Position numbers and translations under genes: made by a program
NCBI GenBank assembly: GCA_964451415.1
Contig: CAYVHU010000004.1
Location: 122,844-186,843 of the forward strand
DNA: 64,000 bases
Reading direction: 5' to 3'
DNA from: CAYVHU01 sp964451415
GTDB taxonomy: Bacteria; Pseudomonadota; Alphaproteobacteria; Rhodospirillales; Magnetovibrionaceae
The notes under the pieces: model-generated
Database searches by the model: none
Told to the model about the DNA's origin: nothing
What the model saw: only the letters and a program-made list of their open reading frames with translations
Part shown: positions 34,191 through 42,794 of the stretch, piece by piece
Layout: the number at the start of each line of letters is the position of its first letter
Position numbering within the stretch: the stretch's first letter is position 1

Positions 34191-35528
34191 TTACTTTTTG
34201 ACGGCCTTTTTCACCGGGGGTGAACCCTTCACCGGGGGTGAACCCTTCACCGGGGGTGAACCCTTCACCGGGGGTGAACCCTTCACCGGGGGTGAAAGCG
34301 GAAAACGGGCGATGATTTTGCGACGAATTTTGCCGCGCAGCACGGTCAGTGGCAGCCATGTTCCCGGTTCTATGTTTTCGATGGCGTTGACCAGGACCCC
34401 TGGGCTTGACGTCTTGCGGCCTGCGGCTTCCACCACGATATCGCCCTTACGCAACTTCGCCGCCGCCGCCACGGTGTTGGGAAAGACGTGTTTAATGATC
34501 ACGCCGGATTTGTTCGGACCGATTAGAACCCCCAGGCGCGGACCCGGTGACGAAATGCTTTTACGGCTTGGCGGCAGAGCAAAAACGAGCGTTGCGATCT
34601 TCGCGCCGTCCTTATCGTGCAATTGCGAACACGCGCGCGCCGCGTCCCACGGGGTGAGCTCGGCGACCTTGCGGACACCCAGGTCCGCCAATTGGTAGGT
34701 CACGCCGTAGCCGTATTCCATGTGCCCCCGACCGACGATACCGACCACATAGGACCCGGGGGTTTTCAGCAGTGCGTCGTGTGCGGCTTCGGCCATGGCG
34801 CGGTCCCAGGTTTGTTGCGCATTGACGAAATTTCCGAAGGTGGTGGTATTTTTGTTTTTCTTGTTTTTCCGATGGCGCTCATAGACGGCGTGCAAAAATC
34901 GGCGGTAGCTCTTCGTTGCCGGTGCCGGCGTGCCGACACCTTGGCGTTCGCTTTGCGCCACGGCGTTCCAGCCCTTTTTCGAAACGTGTGAAATCAACGA
35001 GGAGTCCACGTTGAGGGCCACCATGGGGACGCGGTTGATGCGTGCAAATTGAAACAGCGCCATGTAGTATCTCGGATCGAACCGCCACACCTTGTTCCAG
35101 TCGCTTTGGGCGAGGAACTGTTGTGGCGTCAATTTCCCCGCAACCCACTTGTCCAGCACGGGTTGAACCCGGCGCGGAAAGGATTCAAAGCCCAAAATCA
35201 TATTGGGGTTCTGGGCCAACAGCTGGGCGACCGTCTGCAATTGCCAGCGATGATGGTCCATGTTCGTATGGGTTTCGCCCAGCAAAACAACGCGGGCGTT
35301 TTTCAAGCGGGCGATGGCTTGGGCCGTGTTCAGACTTTGTTGCGTGGCGGGGTCAAGCCAACGGCCCGCTTTGAGGCAGGCTTTGGCGGCGCTTGGTTTG
35401 GCGGCGTGGGTTGGTTCCTTGATATGAAAGGGCGCGGTTGCGGAATCGCTACGTGCGGCGCACCCGCCCAGGATGATGGTGATACAAAGGAGGATAAGGC
35501 CGGTGGAGAGGGAGCGAACGTTGATCAT
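34191..35528 (-). CDS. ChaN-family lipoprotein with C-terminal PDZ domain and repeat tail
   Basis: A 445-residue lipoprotein. The signal peptide ends in lipobox LGGCAA (Cys near 22). Residues ~70-300 are a ChaN/DUF399 domain (RVVLLGETHTNMDHHRWQ at the start, GIVGRGHMEYGYGVTYQL at the end), a fold linked to haem or iron binding. A PDZ-like domain follows (GVIIKHVFPNTVAAAAKLRKGDIVVEAAGR). The last residues are five SPPVKG repeats plus KKAVKK, a positively charged extended tail. Start at ATG 35528, with a GTG two codons upstream. It is co-transcribed with the M1 peptidase, 5 bp away. Confidence 0.85.
   Translation of the reverse strand: MINVRSLSTGLILLCITIILGGCAARSDSATAPFHIKEPTHAAKPSAAKACLKAGRWLDPATQQSLNTAQAIARLKNARVVLLGETHTNMDHHRWQLQTVAQLLAQNPNMILGFESFPRRVQPVLDKWVAGKLTPQQFLAQSDWNKVWRFDPRYYMALFQFARINRVPMVALNVDSSLISHVSKKGWNAVAQSERQGVGTPAPATKSYRRFLHAVYERHRKNKKNKNTTTFGNFVNAQQTWDRAMAEAAHDALLKTPGSYVVGIVGRGHMEYGYGVTYQLADLGVRKVAELTPWDAARACSQLHDKDGAKIATLVFALPPSRKSISSPGPRLGVLIGPNKSGVIIKHVFPNTVAAAAKLRKGDIVVEAAGRKTSSPGVLVNAIENIEPGTWLPLTVLRGKIRRKIIARFPLSPPVKGSPPVKGSPPVKGSPPVKGSPPVKKAVKK
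34210..34296. repeat. 18-bp tandem array of palindromes at the end of the ChaN-type gene
   Basis: Five copies of TTCACCGGGGGTGAA at exact 18-bp steps (34210, 34228, 34246, 34264, 34282), separated by CCC. Each copy is itself an inverted repeat (TTCACC-GGG-GGTGAA). The array encodes SPPVKG repeats and ends 14 bp before the stop and 25 bp before the next start. Confidence 0.92.
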
Positions 35529-35624
35529 GCACACAGTGTATCCGTGAAAACGAGGCGGAAGTACAATTCATTTTGTCGCAAACGGATAAAAGGGGGCTCT
35601 TTCCACGCCGTGCGCCGCTAGATG

Positions 35625-35909
35625 TTAGCGACGCCCGGAGCGGCGCATCTCCAGGTAGCGAATTGTTTCATCGGCCTGCGCCAAACACTCCGCCAGACGC
35701 GCGCACGGCACGCCGTCGTCGCAGGCTTCTCGGTCCTTCGTGCTTCCCAGATGGCTCGTCGCGCAAATGGTCTTTGCGAACGCTCCTCGTAATGGCCGTG
35801 CCTCGACACGGGGTTCAGGCTCGTCGGGGTTATTGATGTCCCCGTTTGTTCTTCCCTCGGGGGCCTTGCGTTCCCCACCTGGCACGGCTCGTACAGCCGT
35901 CCTTGTCAT
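35625..35909 (-). CDS. Small hypothetical protein (94 aa)
   Basis: Charged and soluble, with no recognised domain. The C-terminal part (EACDDGVPCARLAECLAQADETIRYLEMRRSGRR) looks like a real helical segment with three Cys. A good ribosome site, AAGGGGA, lies 7 bp before the ATG at 35909, which is the main reason to call it. It may instead be a non-coding open frame. Confidence 0.4.
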   Translation of the reverse strand: MTRTAVRAVPGGERKAPEGRTNGDINNPDEPEPRVEARPLRGAFAKTICATSHLGSTKDREACDDGVPCARLAECLAQADETIRYLEMRRSGRR

Positions 35910-36064
35910 TAGATATCCCCTTTAAACCCCACGTTTAAACCCCATGGCGAACGGTTCCAAGTTCTCACGCCAGTGTCGTCGACAAATCTCAAAAATTGGT
36001 TAACCCTTTTGGGCGATCATGTTGCTGACGATCGGGGTGAAGAAACGCAAGGGAGGTCAGAAGC

Positions 36065-36751
36065 GTGGTCGATAGGCTCAAGGCAGTGCGGCTGTTGTCG
36101 GAATTATCCGATGCGGAAGTCGCAGTCGTGGAACGAAACTGCCGTTGGAAATCCTATGGCGCGGGCGAACAAGTTATTGATCAACATTCCAATTCGCAGG
36201 ATATTTTTTTTGTCGTTCAAGGACGGGTGCGGGTGGTCAACTATTCCCTGTCGGGGCGCGAGGTCACCTTTGACGATCTGGATCCGGGCAGTCACTTCGG
36301 TGAACTGGCCGCCATCGACGGGTTGCCGCGTTCGGCCAGCGTGATGGCCTTGAGCGAGGCGCGCATCGCCGCCCTGTCCGCCGAACATTTTCATGACATT
36401 ATTTTGCAGCACCCCGCCATCGCGTTGAAGCTGATGAAACATTTGGCGTCCTTGCTGCGCACGGCAACGTCACGCATCATGGAACTCTCGACGCTTGGCG
36501 CGAACAACCGCATTCACGCCGATCTTTTGCGCCTCGCGCGCAAAGTCTCTGAAGACGGCAAAACAGCCGTTATCAGGCCCATTCCCGTGCATTCCGATGT
36601 GGCCTCGCGCGTTAGCACCACCCGCGAAACGGTGGCACGTGTGATGGGTGATCTGACGCGCAAGGGAATTGTGGAACGGCAGAAGGAAGCCCTGCTGGTC
36701 AAGGACCTGGAACGTCTGGAGAATATGGTCGAGGATGTTCGTGGAGAATAG
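36065..36751 (+). CDS. Crp/Fnr-family transcriptional regulator
   Basis: A 228-residue protein. The cyclic-nucleotide-binding-like beta roll covers ~10-125 (FFVVQGRVRVVNYSLSGREVTFDDLDPGSHFGELAAIDGLPRSASVMAL, keeping the GELAAIDGLPRSA phosphate-binding cassette pattern, so cAMP or cGMP binding is plausible). A dimer helix follows, and a winged helix at ~150-215 with recognition helix RVSTTRETVARVMGDL. There is no N-terminal Cys cluster, so it is not an oxygen-sensing Fnr. GTG start with GGGAGGT 8 bp ahead. Confidence 0.9.
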   Translation: MVDRLKAVRLLSELSDAEVAVVERNCRWKSYGAGEQVIDQHSNSQDIFFVVQGRVRVVNYSLSGREVTFDDLDPGSHFGELAAIDGLPRSASVMALSEARIAALSAEHFHDIILQHPAIALKLMKHLASLLRTATSRIMELSTLGANNRIHADLLRLARKVSEDGKTAVIRPIPVHSDVASRVSTTRETVARVMGDLTRKGIVERQKEALLVKDLERLENMVEDVRGE

Positions 36752-37197
36752 TTTCATCACATGAAAACAAACACGATTGATCGCGCTCGTACCTGTTTTT
36801 TTGTTGTCTTTACAAATTGTTAGATGATATGCTCTGCGCTGGGCGCGTGTTGAAAAATCATATGTTTGTGTTTTGCACTCATAAGTTTTGCGCCCATGGT
36901 TTTGCGTCCATGTCATGTGAGAATTTGTGGGCACAGGTCTTCGCGGGCACAGGTCAAAGACGCCAAAACAGGCCGCGGACGCTAAACAGGACACGGACGT
37001 AAGCTGGCCACGAACGTAACTGGCCAAAGACGCCAAGCCGTTCATCGCCATGAGAACCCCGGGTGCGCCATAAGAACCCCGGGTGCTATTGAGGCCCACG
37101 GACCCTGGGGGCGTGTGCTGGGGCTGGCATCACGCTAAGCAAGACCCTGGCAAGGGATAGACAATGGGGAATTCATGGCGATAGAGAATACGCGCTC
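36752..37197. other. 446-bp gap with degenerate short repeats
   Basis: No gene seen. The middle holds imperfect direct repeats: GGGCACAGGTC twice (36930-36957), AAAGACGCCAA twice (36957 and 37025 region) and AAGAACCCCGGGTGC-like units twice near 37050-37088. At 37175-37201 an 8-codon reading frame with GGGGA ahead overlaps the ATG of the next gene by ATGA and could couple its translation. Confidence 0.5.
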
Positions 37198-40100
37198 ATG
37201 ACGTTTCTGGCACGCCTGGCGACTTTGTATTTGTACATCCGCGATCCACGCCGGTTGCGTTTCCGCATTCTTTTGCCCTTGATGGCAGGTATGTTCGCCG
37301 TTTTTGCTGGCGTCAGCTATGTCATGCTTGCGCACGGTCGTATGCAGGTCAAAATGGATGAGGCTGAACGCCGTGTCGCCGTTCAGTCGTATTTTGAACA
37401 TCTCATCGTCACCCGTACCCGGGTCCTTGAGTTGGCGTTGGATGTGATTTCCGACTCGCCGGATATTCGTGCAAAACTGATCGCGAAAAACCGTATTGGA
37501 TTGTTGCTCTCGATGCGGTCCCGGTTCCGCACGCTGCGTAAAAAGCACAAAATCACTCGTTTTTATTTTTACGATCCACAACGGAAAATTATTCTGCGCC
37601 TTCACCAGCCCGAACGTTACGGCGATATCATCAACCGTCTGACGTTGTTGCGTGCGCAGGCTACGGGTGAAGTCGCATCAGGGCTTGAGACCGGCCCCTC
37701 CGGGGCCTTGACGCTGTTTGTGGCTCTGCCGGTCGAAGAGGGCAGTAAACTTCTGGGGTATGTCGAAATCGGTGAAGAAATCGGCCCCATGAGCGTTGAA
37801 ATTGAAAGTGCCCTGGGCGTTAAACTGGTCGCGGTTCTGGATAAACACTATGTGCGCAAAAGTGCATGGCAAGCCGCAGAGGCGGCGAAAAACCTTGCAG
37901 TGGATTGGAGCCGTTATAAAAACTTTGTTTTGGCGTCGTGGAATGACCCGGCTGCGCAATCGCTTGTGGAACAGGTTTTGGCGGGATCCACGCAAAGCCT
38001 CAACGCCATCGTTCCGCAGCGTCTGAAATTCGATGGCGGCGAATTCTGGGTGGGGTTGATGCCGCTCAAGGACGTGCTCGGCCAGTCGATCGGAGCGTTG
38101 TTTATTATTGACAACATCACGGCCCTGGTTGCCAACACCCGTCAGGAATTCGTGTCCATCATTGGAATCAGTTTCCTTCTTTTTTTGCTGCTTTCCGGCG
38201 CCCTTTACCTCTATCTGCGTAAAACCGAACGCACGATCTATCGTCAACAGCGTGCGCGTGTCGATGAAGCCGTTCTTCATGCAAGGGCGCAAATTCAAGC
38301 CACGGAGGCCCTGGACGCACAAAAATACCGCTTGGACCAGGCCGAGGTCATGGCGCGTTTCGGCAGTTGGGAGTGGGATGTCGGGACGAATCGCGTCCTG
38401 TGTTCCCTTGGTGTCCAGGAACTGTTGTCGTATTCGGAAGGTTCGTGTGCGGGAGGACTGGCGGAAGTTTTGGCGCACATTGATGAATTCGAGCGTGAAC
38501 ACGCCCTGACCCAAATCGATCTGGCGCGCACGCATAAGCGTTCTGTGACATTTGAATTTTCCACCTCACGCGAAGATGAAGACAGGATATTCCTGCAAGG
38601 CCGCGCCGAGCCCGTTTTCGACGAACGCGGCGCGGTGGTGAAGGTTCTGGGGTTTTTCCAGGATGTTTCCGGCGTTAAAAGGGCTGAATTCCTGACTCGC
38701 CGTGTGGCCAGTATTTTTGAAAATTCGTGGGAAGAATTTTATATCTTCGATTCTCAATCGCTGAAATTCATACAAGTTAGTCAAGGTGCGTTGAAAAACC
38801 TGGGCTACTCGGCGGAAGAAATGAACGCCATGTCGTTGTTGGATTTGAAGCTTGACTTTTCCTTGGATCGGTTCCGCGCCGTGAGCCTGCCTTTAAGACG
38901 CCGCGAAAGGAACGTGGTGACGTTTACCGCGGTACATCGACGCAAAGACGGCACCACGTATCCGGTCGAGGTGCGCTTGCAAATGTTCGAAGAATCGGGC
39001 CGATCCGTCTTCGTCGCGTTGGTTCAAGACACCACGGAACGCGATACCCATGTGCAAAAAATGGAATACCTGGCCCTTTACGACAGCCTGACAGGCCTGC
39101 CCAACAGGACCCTTTTGCACGACCGGTTGCGCTATCAAATCGACATGGCCAAGCGCAAGGGCGAGGCGGTCTCCATCATCTATTCCAATGTTCACGATAT
39201 GCGTGAGATCAATGACATCCTCGGCTACGTCAACGGCGATGCGGTGCTGAAATTGGTGGGGGAGCGTTTGTGTTCGATCATGCGCGATACGGACACGGTG
39301 GCGCGCTTCGGCGGTGACGAGTTCGTGATCGTGGCCCTGGGGCTGGAAGGCAAGGATCTGCAAAATATGTTGCAGAAAATTCAAACCAAAATGGAAGAAC
39401 CGTTTGAAATCGGAAATGCGCCGTTGTTCGTGCAGGTGCGTTGCGGCGTCAGTGTCTATCCATACCACGGGCGCGACCCCGCACAGTTGGTGCAGCAAGC
39501 CGACATCGCTTTGCATCTGGCAAAGCAGGGGAAAGAAAACTGGCGCATTTACGATACCGACAGCAATCCGTTCTCCCTGTATCGCCTGCATATGCTGGCG
39601 GATTTGAAGGAAGCCGTCCTCAACGGCGCGTTCATCTTGCATTATCAGCCCAAAATATGGCTGGCGCGGGATAAATTGCACGGGGTCGAGGCCTTGATCC
39701 GTTGGCCGCGCGACGGCGAACTGGTGTCGCCAGACGAATTCATCCCCTTGGCCGAACGTAGCGGCCTGATCGGCCCGCTGACGGATTGGGTGATCGACGA
39801 AGCCTTCCGCCAAAGTGCGAAATGGCGCGAAGACGGGCATAATATCCGGATTTCCATCAACTTGTCGGCACGCAATCTGCTGGACAAAAAATTGCCGGAT
39901 AAGTTCATCAAGCACGCGAAAGCACATAATATGTCGCCTTCGGTGTTGATGGCCGAAGTGACCGAAAGTGCGATTATGTCACACCCGGAAACCGCAACGA
40001 TCGTGCTGAACGCCATTTCCGATATGGGCATAGGCGTTTCCGTGGATGACTACGGCACCGGTTATTCGTCCCTGTCGTATTTGCGTGCCTTGCCGGTTTC

Positions 40101-40350
40101 AGAATTGAAAATCGACCAGAGTTTTGTCCGTGACATGGCCCGGGACGAAGACAGCGCCACGATTATTCGCTCGACCATTTCCATGGCCCATGAACTGGGT
40201 CTGGAGGTCACGGCCGAAGGGGTGGAAAGCGATGTCGAAGCGGCTCTTCTTCGCGATATGGGCAGCGATGTGGTGCAGGGGTATCATTACAGCCGTCCTC
40301 TGTCGGCCATGAAATTTATCGAATGGCTGACACAGCGCGGGGAAAAGTGA
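37198..40350 (+). CDS. Membrane GGDEF-EAL protein with PAS domains (probable c-di-GMP phosphodiesterase)
   Basis: A 1050-residue protein. A membrane helix (~21-45) and a second (~315-345, FVSIIGISFLLFLLLSGALYLYL) bracket a ~270-residue periplasmic sensor. Two PAS-type regions follow (~380-505 and ~510-625), then GGDEF (~625-790) and EAL (~800-1050). The EAL site is intact: EALIRW from Glu831, INLSARN, EVTES, DDYGTGYSSLSYL and a final AEGVES. The GGDEF domain keeps ARFGGDEF near 702 and an RxxD site before it, but the usual metal-binding DxD (as in FLDLDRFK) reads SNVHDMR. I therefore expect phosphodiesterase activity, with the GGDEF domain serving as a GTP sensor. Confidence 0.9.
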   Translation: MTFLARLATLYLYIRDPRRLRFRILLPLMAGMFAVFAGVSYVMLAHGRMQVKMDEAERRVAVQSYFEHLIVTRTRVLELALDVISDSPDIRAKLIAKNRIGLLLSMRSRFRTLRKKHKITRFYFYDPQRKIILRLHQPERYGDIINRLTLLRAQATGEVASGLETGPSGALTLFVALPVEEGSKLLGYVEIGEEIGPMSVEIESALGVKLVAVLDKHYVRKSAWQAAEAAKNLAVDWSRYKNFVLASWNDPAAQSLVEQVLAGSTQSLNAIVPQRLKFDGGEFWVGLMPLKDVLGQSIGALFIIDNITALVANTRQEFVSIIGISFLLFLLLSGALYLYLRKTERTIYRQQRARVDEAVLHARAQIQATEALDAQKYRLDQAEVMARFGSWEWDVGTNRVLCSLGVQELLSYSEGSCAGGLAEVLAHIDEFEREHALTQIDLARTHKRSVTFEFSTSREDEDRIFLQGRAEPVFDERGAVVKVLGFFQDVSGVKRAEFLTRRVASIFENSWEEFYIFDSQSLKFIQVSQGALKNLGYSAEEMNAMSLLDLKLDFSLDRFRAVSLPLRRRERNVVTFTAVHRRKDGTTYPVEVRLQMFEESGRSVFVALVQDTTERDTHVQKMEYLALYDSLTGLPNRTLLHDRLRYQIDMAKRKGEAVSIIYSNVHDMREINDILGYVNGDAVLKLVGERLCSIMRDTDTVARFGGDEFVIVALGLEGKDLQNMLQKIQTKMEEPFEIGNAPLFVQVRCGVSVYPYHGRDPAQLVQQADIALHLAKQGKENWRIYDTDSNPFSLYRLHMLADLKEAVLNGAFILHYQPKIWLARDKLHGVEALIRWPRDGELVSPDEFIPLAERSGLIGPLTDWVIDEAFRQSAKWREDGHNIRISINLSARNLLDKKLPDKFIKHAKAHNMSPSVLMAEVTESAIMSHPETATIVLNAISDMGIGVSVDDYGTGYSSLSYLRALPVSELKIDQSFVRDMARDEDSATIIRSTISMAHELGLEVTAEGVESDVEAALLRDMGSDVVQGYHYSRPLSAMKFIEWLTQRGEK

Positions 40351-40570
40351 CAACCGTGTGTTCAGGCCTGGGGACAGGACGTTTTTCGTTCACCCCGCAG
40401 GCCTTTGCGGGGTTTGACTTGAGGGGCGGAATCCTCCATCATCGCAACCTGTTTCGGGGAGGGCCTCTTGGCACTGTTTGATCGTTGTGGGGGTGGGTTT
40501 TTGGTCGTGCGTGTCGGCGGACAAGCCCCCCAAAGACGAAGATAAGCTCCCCAAAAGCGAAGGGAAGACC

Positions 40571-40936
40571 ATGGCCAAGACCATATTGATCGTTGAAGAC
40601 AACGAATTGAATATGAAACTTTTCAACGATCTGTTGCAAGCACACGGGTATGAGACCGTGCAGACGAAAGACGGCCGCGATGCCGTGAGCCTGACGCGCG
40701 AACACAAGCCGGACTTGATCTTGATGGATATTCAACTGCCCGAAATTTCCGGTTTGGAAATTACGAAGCAGCTTAAGGCGGACGAAGATCTGCGCCATAT
40801 CCCGGTGATTGCCGTGACCGCCTTCGCCATGAAGGGGGATGAAGAAAAAATCCGTGAGGGCGGCTGCGAAGGGTATATCGCCAAACCGATTTCCGTTCCT
40901 GATTTTCTGGAAACGCTGGCCAAATTTCTGGACTGA
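40571..40936 (+). CDS. divK: Single-domain response regulator, DivK type
   Basis: A 121-residue receiver domain: acidic residues Glu9-Asp10, phospho-acceptor Asp53 in LILMDIQLPEISG, and the switch Thr and Lys in VTAFAMKGDEEK and YIAKPIS. The sequence ILIVEDNELNMKLFNDLLQAHGYE...MDIQLPEISGLEITKQLKADEDLRHIPVIAVTAFAM is close to DivK, the alphaproteobacterial cell-cycle regulator that links DivJ/PleC to CtrA control. Start at ATG 40571 with AGGGAAG ahead. In many relatives divK precedes pleD; here the next gene is another GGDEF gene on the opposite strand. Confidence 0.88.
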   Translation: MAKTILIVEDNELNMKLFNDLLQAHGYETVQTKDGRDAVSLTREHKPDLILMDIQLPEISGLEITKQLKADEDLRHIPVIAVTAFAMKGDEEKIREGGCEGYIAKPISVPDFLETLAKFLD

Positions 40937-40953
40937 ACCCGGTCGCGCTCTTT

Positions 40954-41096
40954 CGTTTGCGAAAAAGGGTGGTTTGCGAAGGGGCGGTTTGCGAAGGGGC
41001 GGTTCGTGAAAAAGGGCGGGACTGGTGGCGCCCTTGCCCTCGCCACAATCGATGACGCCCAGGTCCTCGGGACCCCACGCAGGTCCTCGGGACCCG
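40954..41096. repeat. Intergenic short repeats between divK and the cyclase gene
   Basis: About four units of GGTTTGCGAAGGGGC-type sequence (15-17 bp, 40954-41020) are followed by two copies of CGCAGGTCCTCGGGACCC (41055-41096). The second motif contains the hairpin GGTCC-TCG-GGACC. The tract sits between two converging genes, so the hairpins may help end transcription. Confidence 0.75.
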
Positions 41097-41166
41097 CACG
41101 TGGCCTACATCTGGAGCCCTCACAGGGGAGGGGCGGTAAAATAATGGCCGTTCGTCCGTGCTGGTC

Positions 41167-42759
41167 TTAGATGTTGCTGCCGTCGAAGCCTTCGACGTGG
41201 ACCTTAGACCCTGCAAAGGCAAAGTTGTTCTTGCCGTCGCCTTTGACGACGTACATGGCCATGTCTGCTTGTTTGAGGACCTCTTCCGTCGTGGTGCCGT
41301 GATCGGGGTAAAGCGCAATGCCGATGCTGGCGCTGATTTTCGCCTCCACCCCCTCTAGTTTGATGGGTACGTTCAGATGCGCCATGATTTTCTTGGCGAC
41401 GGGTTCACAATCATCAACGTCGTTGATGTCCGTGATGACCAGAACGAATTCGTCACCGCCAAAGCGCGCCGCGGTGTCGGTTTCGCGGATCGACGCGTTC
41501 AATCGTTTGGCCACGGCGCGTAACAACAAGTCCCCCTTGTCGTGACCGTAGGTATCGTTGACCGGTTTGAAACCGTCCAGGTCGATGAACATCACAGCGC
41601 ACTTTCGCCCGTCACGGTGTGCCTTGGCGATGGCGCGGTCCAGCCGGTCCATGAACAGCGAGCGGTTCGGCAGGTCTGTCAAACCGTCGTGCGAGGCGAC
41701 GTGACGCAGCATTTCCTCAGCCCGGCGGCGTTCCGAAATCTCGTCTCGCAGCGCGCTGGTGCGTTCCTCGACGCGCTGTTCCAGGGTTTCGATGGAGTGA
41801 CGCAGCGCCCTTACGGCACGATTGTGCGCAGTGATATCGCGGGCCTCGATCATAACGCGAGACCGGTCATCTTCGTCCAGGGACGCAATGCGTACCGCCA
41901 CGTCGATGGGTTTTTGGTGAATGTCGACGAAGCGCAGGGGGAGAAGTTCGGCACTGTTGTCATCGACAAAGTCGCTAAGATCGCTCCCCATGATGTCTTT
42001 GTAGTCGGCATGGAGGAAATTATTGAAGGGTTTTCCCAGAACTTCTTTTTCATGGTTGACCTTCAGTAAGGTCGTGCCAGCTTGATTGATGTAGGTGATT
42101 ACGCCGTCATCCAAGACGCAAATCAAGTCTAGGGCTCGGTTCACGAGGCGTTGAAAACGAACTTTACCGCGTTGTACGGCTTTGGATAGTTCTTCTTGCC
42201 GGGTGAGGTTTTGTCCCGTGATCATAAAAGCCTGAAGTCCCCGCAAGGGGAAGCTGCGCACGCACACCGACAAGCTGACGCGTTCGCCGTGCAGGCCTTT
42301 AAAATGCATCGAGGTCGGTTCTTTTTCATCGGCGATAACACGTAGGATATCTTCGATGGTAAAGGCGAATTCATTGCTGATCAGGCTTTGAAAAGGCGTG
42401 CCTATGAAGTCATCGGCACTCGGTGCGCCGAGGATGGTCGCACCGGCGGCATTGATGTAGCGGATATTTCCATCGACGCAAACGCAGACCATGTCCGGCA
42501 GCGCGTTGAGGAAATTGGATAACCCTTCGCCCGATAAACCTTCGAGAAGCTCATCGTCCAGTACCGGCGCATTTCCAGCGCTCTCGCCCTTCACGCATTT
42601 TGGCGCGGCGTCCCCGGCGTCATTCATCGCCACCATATTCTCCAAAAAGGAGCGCCTCGACGCTTCAAAGCCTGTTGTTCTGGGTCTTATTTGTATCAAG
42701 TCGCCGATAGCAGCGTTCATACTCAAGTGCAATAGGTTCTTGTACCCTTGAATTTCCAT
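41167..42759 (-). CDS. PAS-PAS-GGDEF diguanylate cyclase
   Basis: A 530-residue soluble protein. PAS domains at ~75-195 (FLNALPDMVCVCVDGNIRYINAAGATILGA) and ~205-315 (RALDLICVLDDGVITYINQAG) lead through a coiled coil to a GGDEF domain at ~360-520. The cyclase site is complete: FIDLDGFKPVNDTYGHDKGD and ARFGGDEF, with the inhibitory RETD site five residues before GGDEF. It should make c-di-GMP and be feedback-limited. Start is uncertain: ATG 42759 is listed, but GGAG near 42640 favours a start around 42636-42627, which would remove the first ~41-44 residues without touching a domain. Confidence 0.88.
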   Translation of the reverse strand: MEIQGYKNLLHLSMNAAIGDLIQIRPRTTGFEASRRSFLENMVAMNDAGDAAPKCVKGESAGNAPVLDDELLEGLSGEGLSNFLNALPDMVCVCVDGNIRYINAAGATILGAPSADDFIGTPFQSLISNEFAFTIEDILRVIADEKEPTSMHFKGLHGERVSLSVCVRSFPLRGLQAFMITGQNLTRQEELSKAVQRGKVRFQRLVNRALDLICVLDDGVITYINQAGTTLLKVNHEKEVLGKPFNNFLHADYKDIMGSDLSDFVDDNSAELLPLRFVDIHQKPIDVAVRIASLDEDDRSRVMIEARDITAHNRAVRALRHSIETLEQRVEERTSALRDEISERRRAEEMLRHVASHDGLTDLPNRSLFMDRLDRAIAKAHRDGRKCAVMFIDLDGFKPVNDTYGHDKGDLLLRAVAKRLNASIRETDTAARFGGDEFVLVITDINDVDDCEPVAKKIMAHLNVPIKLEGVEAKISASIGIALYPDHGTTTEEVLKQADMAMYVVKGDGKNNFAFAGSKVHVEGFDGSNI

Positions 42760-42794
42760 TAAAACAAGGAATTCTCATGGTATTACAACATATT

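Noticed and set aside
34186..34359. N-terminal extension of the M1 peptidase through the 18-bp repeats
   Set aside because: It would place FTPGEG repeats before a normal signal peptide at 34185; the repeats belong to the ChaN-type gene frame.
36930..37088. CRISPR or small RNA gene in the gap before the GGDEF-EAL gene
   Set aside because: The repeats are short, irregular and imperfect, with no promoter or terminator pair that would define an RNA gene.
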